Positions 18,651 through 26,745 of a DNA stretch of 64,000 nt are shown here, piece after piece (positions within the stretch are counted from its first letter, which is position 1; every line of letters starts with the position of its first letter). The notes beneath the pieces were generated by a model, which saw only the letters and a program-made list of their open reading frames with translations, did not search any database and was not told the DNA's origin. The position numbers and the translations under genes are program-made. Origin of the DNA: Neorhizobium huautlense (lineage in GTDB: Bacteria > Pseudomonadota > Alphaproteobacteria > Rhizobiales > Rhizobiaceae); the NCBI RefSeq assembly GCF_030811685.1, contig NZ_JAUSRF010000005.1, positions 310,001 to 374,000 on the forward strand. The letters are read 5' to 3'.

Positions 18651-19468
18651 CAGCTTTTCGCTCGGCGGCGGTTGAGGTGGACGATCAGGCCGAGTGTTCC
18701 GGCGATCACGAGGAAGGAAAAGACGGTGGTGACCGTGCCGAGCGCGTAGAGAACCGGCGTCGTCACATTGGTGGTCATGCCGTAGATTTCCAGCGGCAGC
18801 GTGTTGAAGGAACCGGCCGTCATCAATGTGCGCGCAAATTCGTCATAGGAGAGCGTGAAACCGAACAGGCCGACGCCGATCAGGCTCGGCGCGATCATCG
18901 GCAGCACGACATGGCGAAAGGTCTGCCAGGAGGTGGCACCCAGATCGCGTGCCGCTTCCTCGTAAGCCGGGGAAAAACGGTTGAACACGGCGAACATGAT
19001 CAGCACGCCGAAGGGCAGGGTCCATGTCAGATGCGCGCCGAAACCGGAGGAATACCATGCCGGCTGCAGCCCGAGCTGGTTGAACAGCACGCCGATGCCG
19101 AGCGACACGATGATGGACGGCACGACGAGGCTGGCCACCGCCAGATAAAACAGCGCCGTCGCGCCGATGAATTTGCGCCGGAAAGCCAGCCCGGCCAGCA
19201 GTGAGACGATGACTGTGACCAGCATGACCATCATGCCGAGCATGGCCGAACGCCGGAACGAGCCGCCGAAATCCCCGACCGCCTGCGTTTCGAACAGATT
19301 GGCGAACCAGCGCAACGACACGCCATTGAGCGGGAAGGTGAGACCGCCATTCGGGCCCTGAAACGACAGGATCAGGACCGCCGATAGCGGGCCATACAGA
19401 AACAGCACGAAGACGGTGAAGAAGATGGCGAGAAGGTAAAACTCGTGGGATCGGGGTTCGCGGTACAT
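18650..19468 (-). CDS. ABC transporter permease, PotC-type
   Basis: The 272-residue permease has six predicted membrane segments and the EAA loop EEAARDLGATSWQTFRHVVLP near residue 180, as in spermidine/putrescine PotC. It starts 12 bases after the PotB-type gene. It forms the channel with that gene's product for the substrate captured by the binding protein at 20567-21856. Confidence 0.88.
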   Translation of the reverse strand: MYREPRSHEFYLLAIFFTVFVLFLYGPLSAVLILSFQGPNGGLTFPLNGVSLRWFANLFETQAVGDFGGSFRRSAMLGMMVMLVTVIVSLLAGLAFRRKFIGATALFYLAVASLVVPSIIVSLGIGVLFNQLGLQPAWYSSGFGAHLTWTLPFGVLIMFAVFNRFSPAYEEAARDLGATSWQTFRHVVLPMIAPSLIGVGLFGFTLSYDEFARTLMTAGSFNTLPLEIYGMTTNVTTPVLYALGTVTTVFSFLVIAGTLGLIVHLNRRRAKS

Positions 19469-19480
19469 GTCAAAGCTCCC

Positions 19481-20389
19481 CTATAGTTCTTTACGTATAT
19501 CAACGATGCGCAGGATGCCGGCGACCATCATCAGGACGAGTACGAGCAGCACGACCGCATTGGCGGCCGCGGCCGGATATTGCAGCAGCGACATCTGGTT
19601 CTTCATCATCAGCGCGACGGACGCGCTCTGTCCGCCGGACATGACCTGCACGGTGGAAAAATCGGCCATGACCAGTGTCACCACAAAGATCGTGCCGATT
19701 GCCATGCCGGGTTTGGCGAGCGGCATGATGACATTGGTGAGGACCTGCCAGCTGGTCGCGCCGGCATCGCGCGCCGCTTCCACCAGAGATTTGTCGATGC
19801 GCATCAGCGTGTTGAAGATCGGCGTTACCATGAACAGCGTATAGAGATGCACCATGGCGAGAACGACGGCAAAATCCGAATAGAGCAGCCATTCGATCGG
19901 CTGCGAAATCACGCCGGAACCGGTGAGTGCCGAGTTGATCAGCCCGTTTCGTCCCAGAACCGGGATCCACGAGATCATGCGGATGATGTTGGATGTCAGG
20001 AACGGTACGGTGCAGATGAGAAAAAGCACCATCTGCATTGAGGTGGTGCGGATGTGGAAGGCGAGAAAATAAGCGACCCAGAAGCCGATGAAAAGCGTGA
20101 TCGCCCAGACGAGGAACGCGTATTTCAGCGTGTTGAGATAGGTCTTCCAGGTGACCCATGAGCCGAGCGTTTCCTCGTAGTTCATGGTGAGGAAATCCGG
20201 GTACATCTGGGCAAAGTCGTAATCCCAGAAGCTGACGACCGCGATCATCAGGATCGGCAGGAGAAGGAAGAAGCCGAGGATCAGCGTCAGCGGCACGGCC
20301 TGCAGGTAGGAGATGACCGCAAGCGGCAGGCGGAAACTTTTTCCCGCGCGCTCCACTCCGTTGGTCTCTGATGATGTGATCGTTGCCAT
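19481..20389 (-). CDS. ABC transporter permease, PotB-type
   Basis: The 302-residue permease begins with a hydrophilic stretch of about 25 residues, then a first membrane segment (VPLTLILGFFLLLPILMIAV). The EAA loop is VEAARDAGATSWQVLTNVIMP near residue 210. It precedes the PotC-type gene on the minus strand. A 177-base gap with a composite hairpin repeat separates it from the upstream binding-protein gene. Confidence 0.88.
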   Translation of the reverse strand: MATITSSETNGVERAGKSFRLPLAVISYLQAVPLTLILGFFLLLPILMIAVVSFWDYDFAQMYPDFLTMNYEETLGSWVTWKTYLNTLKYAFLVWAITLFIGFWVAYFLAFHIRTTSMQMVLFLICTVPFLTSNIIRMISWIPVLGRNGLINSALTGSGVISQPIEWLLYSDFAVVLAMVHLYTLFMVTPIFNTLMRIDKSLVEAARDAGATSWQVLTNVIMPLAKPGMAIGTIFVVTLVMADFSTVQVMSGGQSASVALMMKNQMSLLQYPAAAANAVVLLVLVLMMVAGILRIVDIRKEL

Positions 20390-20418
20390 TGTCGCCTTTC
20401 TTGCTGGGGGTCTGATAT

Positions 20419-20541
20419 CCCCTCATCCGGTCCTTTGGCCCCCCTTCTCCCCGAGGGGGAGAAGGGGATTTGCCGCGACGTTGCGGATATTCCTCTCCCC
20501 CGCGGGGAGAGGTCGCCGAGCGTAGCGGAGGCGGGTGAGGG
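20419..20541. repeat. composite intergenic palindromic repeat (Rhizobiales mosaic type)
   Basis: Between the binding-protein and PotB genes lie two perfect hairpins: CCCCTTCTCCCC/GGGGAGAAGGGG (12-bp stem, 20441-20467) and CCTCTCCCC/GGGGAGAGG (9-bp stem, 20492-20512). Outer arms CCCCTCATCC (20419-20428) and GGGTGAGGGG (ending 20541) also nearly pair, followed internally by the GCCGAGCGTAGCGGAGGCGGG segment. This is the pattern of dispersed mosaic elements found between rhizobial genes. As RNA inside an operon it may stabilise the upstream mRNA or dampen expression of the permeases relative to the binding protein. Confidence 0.7.
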
Positions 20542-20566
20542 GGCCGTCTGAGGCGCCCCTCCATGC

Positions 20567-21856
20567 TTAAGCCGCGATGAACTCGTTCCAGCGGCGGACC
20601 ATGTAGCGGTCTTCGTCCATCACCGAGTTCCAGCATGCAACGTGCCCCATGCGCTCCTCGAAGGAGCCGCCATCACGCACGGCGCCGGCCTTTTCCATGA
20701 CCTTGCCGTCGGGCGCCACGATATCGCCGGCGGCCGCCTTGCCTTCGATCCAGTAGCCCCATTCGTCGGCCGACATGTGTTCCTTGGCGGTTTCCATGCA
20801 GGCGGAGTAATAACCCTGGCGGTTGAGATAGGCGCCGACCCAGCCGGACGTGTACCAGTTGATATATTCGTAAGCCGCGTCCAGCTTGGCGCCGGTCAGG
20901 TGCGCGGCAAGGCCGATGCCGCCGCCCCATGAACGATACCCTTCCTTGAGCGGCTGGTATTTGCAGGCAATGCCCTTGGAGCGCACGGCGGCAACGGCCG
21001 GCGACCACATCGACTGGATGATGACTTCACCCGAGGACATCAGGTTGACCGACTCGTCGAACGACTTCCAGAAGGCGCGGAACTGGCCGTCCTGCTTGGC
21101 CTTGATCAGGAATTCGATCGTCTTGTCGATCTCTTCCTTGGTCATGTTGCCCTTGTCCGCATATGTGAGATTGCCCATCGCCTCCATGATCATCGCGGCA
21201 TCCATGATGCCGATCGAGGGGATGTTGAGGATCGAGGTCTTGCCCTTGAATTTCGGGTCCATGATATCGGCCCAGGTGGTGATGTCGCGACCGACGAGAT
21301 CAGGACGAATGCCGAGCGTATCGGCATTGTATATCGTCGGCATCATGGTGAAATACTGGGTCTCTTCCTTGGCGAATGTCTTGTCGCCCGGCTTTTCGAC
21401 GAAACCGACGGTATGCGGCGCGGTGCCTTGCGCGATCACGCTGTCGGGCTTGAGCTTGCCGTTCTTGAACAGCGGCACGACCTTGTCATAATATTTCAGC
21501 TTCTTCACATCCATCGGCTGGATGACATTGGCCGCATAGACCTTTTTCAGGATCCAGTATTCGATATCGGCAAGGTCGTAGGATTGCGGCTGGGTGACGG
21601 CGCGCTGGGCGGCGGCATCCGAATCCGTGGCGGTCATCTCCAGCGTGATGCCGAGATCGGCCTTGCACTTTTCGGCAATGGCATTGAGGTTCGATACGCC
21701 GGTGCCGAACTGGCGAAGCGTGATCGGGTTCTGGGCCCAGATGGTCGGGAAACCGGTAATCGCCCCGGAACCGGCGGCAAGGCCCGCGGCGGCCGAGGCC
21801 GTTTTCAGGAGCGAGCGGCGGGAAATGCCGTTGTGCGTATTCTTTGTCTCGGTCAT
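20567..21856 (-). CDS. ABC transporter substrate-binding protein, spermidine/putrescine (PotD) type
   Basis: The 429-residue protein has a Tat-like signal (ISRRSLLKTASAAAGLAAG, residues about 12-30) with cleavage expected near residue 40. The mature part shows GTGVSNLNAIAEKC, YDLADIEYWILKKV and WGGGIGLAAHLTGAKLDAAYEY, as in family 1 binding proteins for polyamine-like or organic-acid ligands. It lies between the ATPase gene (upstream) and the two permeases. The Tat signal implies export in folded form. Confidence 0.85.
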   Translation of the reverse strand: MTETKNTHNGISRRSLLKTASAAAGLAAGSGAITGFPTIWAQNPITLRQFGTGVSNLNAIAEKCKADLGITLEMTATDSDAAAQRAVTQPQSYDLADIEYWILKKVYAANVIQPMDVKKLKYYDKVVPLFKNGKLKPDSVIAQGTAPHTVGFVEKPGDKTFAKEETQYFTMMPTIYNADTLGIRPDLVGRDITTWADIMDPKFKGKTSILNIPSIGIMDAAMIMEAMGNLTYADKGNMTKEEIDKTIEFLIKAKQDGQFRAFWKSFDESVNLMSSGEVIIQSMWSPAVAAVRSKGIACKYQPLKEGYRSWGGGIGLAAHLTGAKLDAAYEYINWYTSGWVGAYLNRQGYYSACMETAKEHMSADEWGYWIEGKAAAGDIVAPDGKVMEKAGAVRDGGSFEERMGHVACWNSVMDEDRYMVRRWNEFIAA

Positions 21857-21891
21857 GCCAGTTCTCCTCTTGAGGTTTTATTGTTGTATTT

Positions 21892-22983
21892 TCAGTGCTT
21901 CAGCCGCCCCAGCACGAGCGCATCCGCGCGCTCCCAGGAAAGCGGAATGGCGTCGCCGACCTTGACGGGATTGGCGAAAAACTCCTTGTCGCTTAGGATC
22001 ACGGTGAAATCCTCGACGCCGGCACCGTTGACGGTGAGCTTGACCGAGGCGCCGCGATATTCGACGTTCGAAACCAAGCCGGTAAATCCGAGACCCTTTT
22101 CCGTTGGCGCACCAACGCGCACCCGGTCCGTGCGGATGGCGATATCGGCCGTCTCGCTGAGCGCCGAAGTGCCGGTCGGCGTGGCGAGAAAATCGCCGCC
22201 CGCCGGCACGGAAATCATCAACCCGTCATCGCTGCTTTGCGTCACCCGGCCCGAGACGACGTTGTGATCGCCCATGAATTTCGCCACGAAGGCGGTGGCC
22301 GGCCGTTCGAACACCGTGCGCGGATGAGCCGCCTGCTCGATGCGGCCGTCATTCATGATGACGATGATATCGGCCAGCGCCATCGCCTCTTCCTGACTGT
22401 GCGTCACATGCACGAAGGTGATGCCGAGCGAGGTCTGCAGTTTTTTCAGCTCTGCCCGCATGCGGATTTTCAGAAACGGATCGAGCGCCGAAAGCGGTTC
22501 GTCGAGCAGCAGTGCTTCCGGATCGGTGATCAGCGCGCGGGCGAGCGCCACGCGCTGCTGCTGGCCGCCGGAAAGCTGCGCCGGACGGCGGTTCGCATAG
22601 GCTTCCAGCTGCATCAGACGCAACATGTCGAGCGCCTTGGCGCGGCGTTCATCCTTGTCGACGCCCTTCATCTTCAGAGAGAATGCGACATTGTCGACGA
22701 GATCGAGATGCGGGAAGAGCGCATAGGACTGGAACATCATCGCCGTGCCGCGTTTGGCCGGGGCTAAGTCGGTGACGACGGCATTGCCGAGCCTGATATC
22801 GCCGATCGAAATCGTCTCGTGTCCGGCGATCATGCGCAGTGTCGAGGTCTTGCCGCAGCCTGAGGGGCCGAGAAGGCAGCAATAGGTGCCTGCCGGTATC
22901 TTCAGGCTGATCTCGTGCACCGCGGTCGTGGCGCCATAGATCTTGGAAACGGAAACGATGTCTATTTCGGCGGCTTTGCTCAT
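21892..22983 (-). CDS. ABC transporter ATP-binding protein, PotA type
   Basis: From the ATG at 22983, with AGGAGAG just upstream, the protein is 363 residues. The ATPase domain has GPSGCGKTST (Walker A near residue 40), [27 protein letters not shown] and HVTHSQEEA. A C-terminal OB-type regulatory region (TOBE) follows from about residue 280. It is the first gene of the minus-strand transport operon and is divergent from the GntR regulator at 23220. Confidence 0.9.
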   Translation of the reverse strand: MSKAAEIDIVSVSKIYGATTAVHEISLKIPAGTYCCLLGPSGCGKTSTLRMIAGHETISIGDIRLGNAVVTDLAPAKRGTAMMFQSYALFPHLDLVDNVAFSLKMKGVDKDERRAKALDMLRLMQLEAYANRRPAQLSGGQQQRVALARALITDPEALLLDEPLSALDPFLKIRMRAELKKLQTSLGITFVHVTHSQEEAMALADIIVIMNDGRIEQAAHPRTVFERPATAFVAKFMGDHNVVSGRVTQSSDDGLMISVPAGGDFLATPTGTSALSETADIAIRTDRVRVGAPTEKGLGFTGLVSNVEYRGASVKLTVNGAGVEDFTVILSDKEFFANPVKVGDAIPLSWERADALVLGRLKH

Positions 22984-23134
22984 GGACACTCTCCTGCGAC
23001 GCTTTTTCCATGCAGGGCGCGTGCCAGTTCGTTTCACCATTGAAACTCCAGCGCATTTACGGACGGGCCAGGAGTGGGAACACAGCGGTGAGCAAATTTA
23101 CGGCGATGGTTTTCGATCCTTTGGGCAAGTTGTA

Positions 23135-23157
23135 TGCAATCTTGATGGGTGATTGCA
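23135..23157. promoter_or_regulatory. inverted repeat, candidate GntR operator
   Basis: TGCAATC (23135-23141) and GATTGCA (23151-23157) form a perfect 7-bp inverted repeat with a 9-base spacer in the divergent promoter region between the PotA-type operon and the GntR gene. FCD GntR proteins commonly bind short inverted repeats in such positions, so this is a likely operator for the regulator at 23220. Confidence 0.5.
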
Positions 23158-23219
23158 AAACATCTTACTAGGCAGACACGGGCGGGCGCGGTACAAGGAG
23201 ACATGCCGGATAGAGCCCC

Positions 23220-23936
23220 ATGACCCTTTTCGAAAAACCCGTTCCCCAAAGCGACAGCGTTATCGAAGATCGCGCCATGGCCATTCGGGAATCCCTGCGC
23301 AATGCGATCATCGATCGGCGGCTGGCTCCGGGGACAAAACTGTCCGAGGCCGAAGTCGGCTCGCTGTTCGATGTCAGTCGCACCGTTGCCCGCGCCGCGC
23401 TGCAGATGCTGACCTTCGAGGGGCTGGTGAAAACCGAGCGCAATCGCGGTGCCTTCGTTTCCAATCCCTCGCCGGAAGAGGCGCGGCAGATCTTTGCCTC
23501 GCGCCGGTTGATCGAGCCGGGCATTGTCGCTGCCGCCGTCGAGCGGATCACGCCGGAGGATATTTCTCGTTTTCGCGAGCAGTTGCGCGAGGAAGAACGT
23601 TACATGACCGAGCGCGGCCCGGCTGCGCGCCGGGCCGAAATCAAGGCTTCGGGTGATTTCCATCTCATGCTGGCATCGGTTGCGGGCAATGCCATCCTGC
23701 AGCGCTTCATGGACGAGTTGGTTGCCCGTTCCTCGCTGGTGATCGCCCTTTATGGCCGCTCCGGCATATCCAGCTGCGGCCATAGCGAACATTTCGCCAT
23801 TCTCGACCTGATTGAAAGCGGCGATGCGAAACGTGCGTCGGATCTGATGCTGCACCATATCGATCATATCGAAGCCGATCTTGATCTTGAGCCGCGCGAG
23901 GGACGGGGCCTGCGGGACGCATTGCTGTCGTCCTGA
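23220..23936 (+). CDS. GntR-family transcriptional regulator, FCD type
   Basis: The 238-residue protein has a winged helix at residues about 20-85 (IIDRRLAPGTKLSEAEVGSL, then SRTVARAALQMLTFEGLV) and an FCD ligand domain from about 95, with RRLIEPGIVAAAVERI and the metal/ligand-binding His-rich pattern FHLMLA, HSEHFAIL and HHIDHIE. It is divergent from the PotA-type transporter operon and probably senses that transporter's substrate or a product of the racemase. Confidence 0.9.
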   Translation: MTLFEKPVPQSDSVIEDRAMAIRESLRNAIIDRRLAPGTKLSEAEVGSLFDVSRTVARAALQMLTFEGLVKTERNRGAFVSNPSPEEARQIFASRRLIEPGIVAAAVERITPEDISRFREQLREEERYMTERGPAARRAEIKASGDFHLMLASVAGNAILQRFMDELVARSSLVIALYGRSGISSCGHSEHFAILDLIESGDAKRASDLMLHHIDHIEADLDLEPREGRGLRDALLSS

Positions 23937-24040
23937 TCCGGTCGAGCGGAACAAATGCAAATTTCTTTTTCAAACGACCCAAGGATTTCCAATCGGCCAT
24001 CGTCTAAGCTTCGCATGACAAAAAATGGACAGGACGATCC

Positions 24041-24568
24041 GTGAGTGCCGAACTCCTGAACAAGGCCCGTGAAGGTGATCGCGATGCGTTTTCACAGCTG
24101 GTGGAAGCGCATTACGATTTCATTCATGCCATAGCCTGGCGCTGGTGCGGTGTGGCCGGCGATGCGGAAGATATCGCCCAGGAGGCCTGTATCCGCATGG
24201 CGCGTGCCATCCGTGATTTCAAAGGCCAGTCGGGCCTGAAAACCTGGCTTTATACGCTCACCCTGAATGTGGTGCGGGATCATCAAAGGCAGATGGCAAG
24301 GCGGCGGCGGGATGAAAACCGGCTGGCAAGCGATCCGGTTTTTCTCGCCGAACGGGAAACGCCCGATGGTGCGGCGGAAGAATGGCTCTGGGCTGCCGTC
24401 CGAACCTTGCCGGACAAGCAGCGTGATGCGGTCCTGCTCGTCCATGCCGAGGGGCTGAACCACGCTGCCGCTGCCGATGTTCTGGGCTGTTCCGAAAAGA
24501 CGATCTCCTGGCACCTGCACGACGCCCGAAAACGATTGAAGGACCTTCTGAAAAGGGAGGCTGTCTGA
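24041..24568 (+). CDS. ECF RNA polymerase sigma factor
   Basis: The 175-residue protein starts at GTG 24041. Region 2 is at about 10-80 (FSQLVEAHYDFIHAIAWRWCG, DAEDIAQEACIRMARAI, KTWLYTLTLNVV). Region 4 is at about 115-170 (LPDKQRDAVLLVHAEGLNHAAAADVLG, then SEKTISWHLHDARKRL). It is two bases from the next gene, a VWA-domain protein that spans the membrane and so may be its partner. No zinc anti-sigma motif is encoded beside it. Confidence 0.9.
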   Translation: MSAELLNKAREGDRDAFSQLVEAHYDFIHAIAWRWCGVAGDAEDIAQEACIRMARAIRDFKGQSGLKTWLYTLTLNVVRDHQRQMARRRRDENRLASDPVFLAERETPDGAAEEWLWAAVRTLPDKQRDAVLLVHAEGLNHAAAADVLGCSEKTISWHLHDARKRLKDLLKREAV

Positions 24569-24570
24569 CC

Positions 24571-26586
24571 ATGACGGACGAATTCGAAACCTTGCGCAAC
24601 CTCCCGCCCGCTCCGGCTCCATCCGCTGCGGCGCGCAGCCATGCGCGGCTTGCCGCCATGGAAGCCTTCGACGGCGCGGAAAAAAATGCGACCGGCACCC
24701 AAGGAAAGGCGGATGCCGGACGTCAAAGCTCCATCCTCAACCGGATCCGGAGTTTTATCATGATCACCCGCCATCCTTACCTTGCAGGTTCGGCACTCGC
24801 CACACTTCTGGTCGTGCCGTCCGCCACCTATCTCGCGTTTGAAGTCATGCGCACCAGCCCGCCGGTGGTGGCCCATGTCGCTTCGCCCGCACCTGAAGAC
24901 GCGTCGAAGCCGTCAACGATGACCCGTAACAACGTTACCCCGAATGAGGTCGAGGATTTTCTGAACAGGCAGGATGCCGCCGGTGGTCCTATGCCGGGAG
25001 AGAGCGCAGCGCTTGGCGGCAAAAAGGCAACGGCTCCGGCCGCCGCGCCGATGGCCGAACTCGCACCGCCACCGGCACCCGCGCCCATGACATCGCGCAT
25101 GGCGCCTGCGGCCGGACAGCGGGCGCAGATTCTGCTCGATCCCAGGGTGCGCCCTACGGAACAGTCCGGCGACCGGTTTGCCAATGCGCAAATCAATCCG
25201 GTGAAAAGCGTCGCAACCGATCCGGTTTCGACCTTCTCCATTGATGTGGACACGGCCTCCTACGCCTTTGTCCGGCGGTCGCTCATGCAGGGCCGTCTGC
25301 CTGATCCAGACAGTGTGCGGGTCGAGGAAATGGTGAACTATTTCCCGTATGACTGGCCGCGCCCGCAATCGGTCGACACGCCGTTCCAGACGACGGTCAC
25401 CGTCACACCGACGCCGTGGAATGCCGGCACGCGGCTGATGAACGTGGCGATCAAGGGATATGAGCTGACGCCTGCCGTCGCGCCGCCAAGCAATCTGGTT
25501 TTCCTGATCGACGTATCGGGATCGATGAATGCGCCGGACAAGCTGCCGCTTCTCAAAAGCGCCTTTCGCCTGCTGGTCGGCAAGCTGCGGCCCGAGGACA
25601 AGGTCTCGATCGTCACCTATGCGGGTGCGGCCGGCACCGTTCTTGAGCCGACCTCGGCAAGCGAGAGCGAAAAAATCCTCAACGCCATCGATACGCTGCA
25701 GCCAGGCGGTTCGACTGCCGGTGCGGAAGGCATCGAGGCCGCCTATCGCCTGGCGCGCGAAGCTTTCGTGAAGGATGGTGTCAATCGGGTGATGCTGGCC
25801 ACCGACGGCGATTTCAATGTCGGCGCCTCCAGCGACGAGGACCTCAAGCGCATGATCGAGGATCGGCGCCGTGACGGCATCTATCTTTCCGTTCTCGGTT
25901 TCGGGCAGGGCAATCTCAATGACGGCCTGATGCAGACACTGGCCCAGAACGGTAACGGTACTGCCGCCTATATCGACACGCTGGCGGAAGCGCAGAAGGC
26001 TCTGGTGGATGAGGTCGGCTCGACCCTGTTCCCGATTGCCAAGGACGTCAAAATCCAGGTGGAGTTCAATCCGCAAAAGATCGCCGAATACCGGCTGATC
26101 GGTTACGAAACGCGGGCATTGCGCAACGAGGATTTCAACAACGACCGTGTTGATGCCGGCGATATCGGTTCCGGTCATTCGGTGACGGCCATCTATGAGG
26201 TCACGCCGAAGGGAAGCGATGCCGTGCTCAATGATCCGCTGCGTTATCAGCCCGACGCAAAAACGGCGCCGGCGCAGCCATCGGATGAGCTGGCCTTCGT
26301 CAAGATCCGGTACAAAAAGCCGGATGCCGATACGAGCAGGCTGATCACCACGCCGGTGACCGAGGCAAATGCCGTCAACGATCTCGCCTCGGCTGCACCG
26401 GATGTTCGTTTTGCCACCGCCGTTGCCGCATTCGGGCAGAAACTGCGCAAGACACCGGCGCTTGAGCATTATGCCTATGGCTCGATCCTCGATCTTGCGA
26501 GGACTGGTCGCGGTGACGATCCGTTCGGTTATCGCGCCGGTTTCGAAACGCTGGTCGGCCTTGCCCAATCCCTCGACAGGAAATGA
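24571..26586 (+). CDS. VWA-domain protein, YfbK-like, with N-terminal cytoplasmic tail and one membrane segment
   Basis: The 671-residue protein has a hydrophilic N-terminal tail of about 60 residues, a single membrane segment near 70-90 (GSALATLLVVPSATYLAF), an Ala/Pro-rich linker, and a YfbK-type N-terminal domain starting near STFSIDVDTASYAFVRR. The von Willebrand factor A domain has a MIDAS motif FLIDVSGSMNAPD near residue 312 and ATDGDFNVGAS. A C-terminal DUF3520-like part follows. The start is two bases after the ECF sigma factor stop, so translation is coupled. Gene order and topology suggest an anti-sigma-like or envelope-sensing role, with the metal-binding VWA domain in the periplasm; this is inferred. 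Confidence 0.85.
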   Translation: MTDEFETLRNLPPAPAPSAAARSHARLAAMEAFDGAEKNATGTQGKADAGRQSSILNRIRSFIMITRHPYLAGSALATLLVVPSATYLAFEVMRTSPPVVAHVASPAPEDASKPSTMTRNNVTPNEVEDFLNRQDAAGGPMPGESAALGGKKATAPAAAPMAELAPPPAPAPMTSRMAPAAGQRAQILLDPRVRPTEQSGDRFANAQINPVKSVATDPVSTFSIDVDTASYAFVRRSLMQGRLPDPDSVRVEEMVNYFPYDWPRPQSVDTPFQTTVTVTPTPWNAGTRLMNVAIKGYELTPAVAPPSNLVFLIDVSGSMNAPDKLPLLKSAFRLLVGKLRPEDKVSIVTYAGAAGTVLEPTSASESEKILNAIDTLQPGGSTAGAEGIEAAYRLAREAFVKDGVNRVMLATDGDFNVGASSDEDLKRMIEDRRRDGIYLSVLGFGQGNLNDGLMQTLAQNGNGTAAYIDTLAEAQKALVDEVGSTLFPIAKDVKIQVEFNPQKIAEYRLIGYETRALRNEDFNNDRVDAGDIGSGHSVTAIYEVTPKGSDAVLNDPLRYQPDAKTAPAQPSDELAFVKIRYKKPDADTSRLITTPVTEANAVNDLASAAPDVRFATAVAAFGQKLRKTPALEHYAYGSILDLARTGRGDDPFGYRAGFETLVGLAQSLDRK

Positions 26587-26603
26587 GCGGGTTAGAAAAA
26601 TTC

Positions 26604-26629
26604 TCCGGCGGGCTGAATGGCCCGCCGGA
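26604..26629 (+). terminator. hairpin after the VWA gene
   Basis: TCCGGCGGGC (26604-26613) and GCCCGCCGGA (26620-26629) form a perfect 10-bp stem with a 6-base loop 18 bases after the VWA stop codon. No long T-run follows, so termination may be inefficient or the hairpin may protect the mRNA end. Confidence 0.6.
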
Positions 26630-26745
26630 AGTTGCCGTTCACCCAACTGTTATTCAGCGCTTAGCCATTTCCCGGCATATGCCTTGAAGGACGATGCGGG
26701 CTTTGAGATATTCCGCGCCACTGAAACGCTTTCTGCCAGGATGTT

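Noticed and set aside
23945..24004. ECF-type autoregulated promoter (GGAAC and CGTC elements) upstream of the sigma factor
   Set aside because: GGAAC at 23948 and CGTC at 24001 are present but the spacing is far from the usual 16-17 bases, so the pair is not convincing.
24913..26646. Open frame of about 577 codons antisense to the VWA gene
   Set aside because: Antisense shadow; the VWA frame has MIDAS motif, coupled start and normal codon use.
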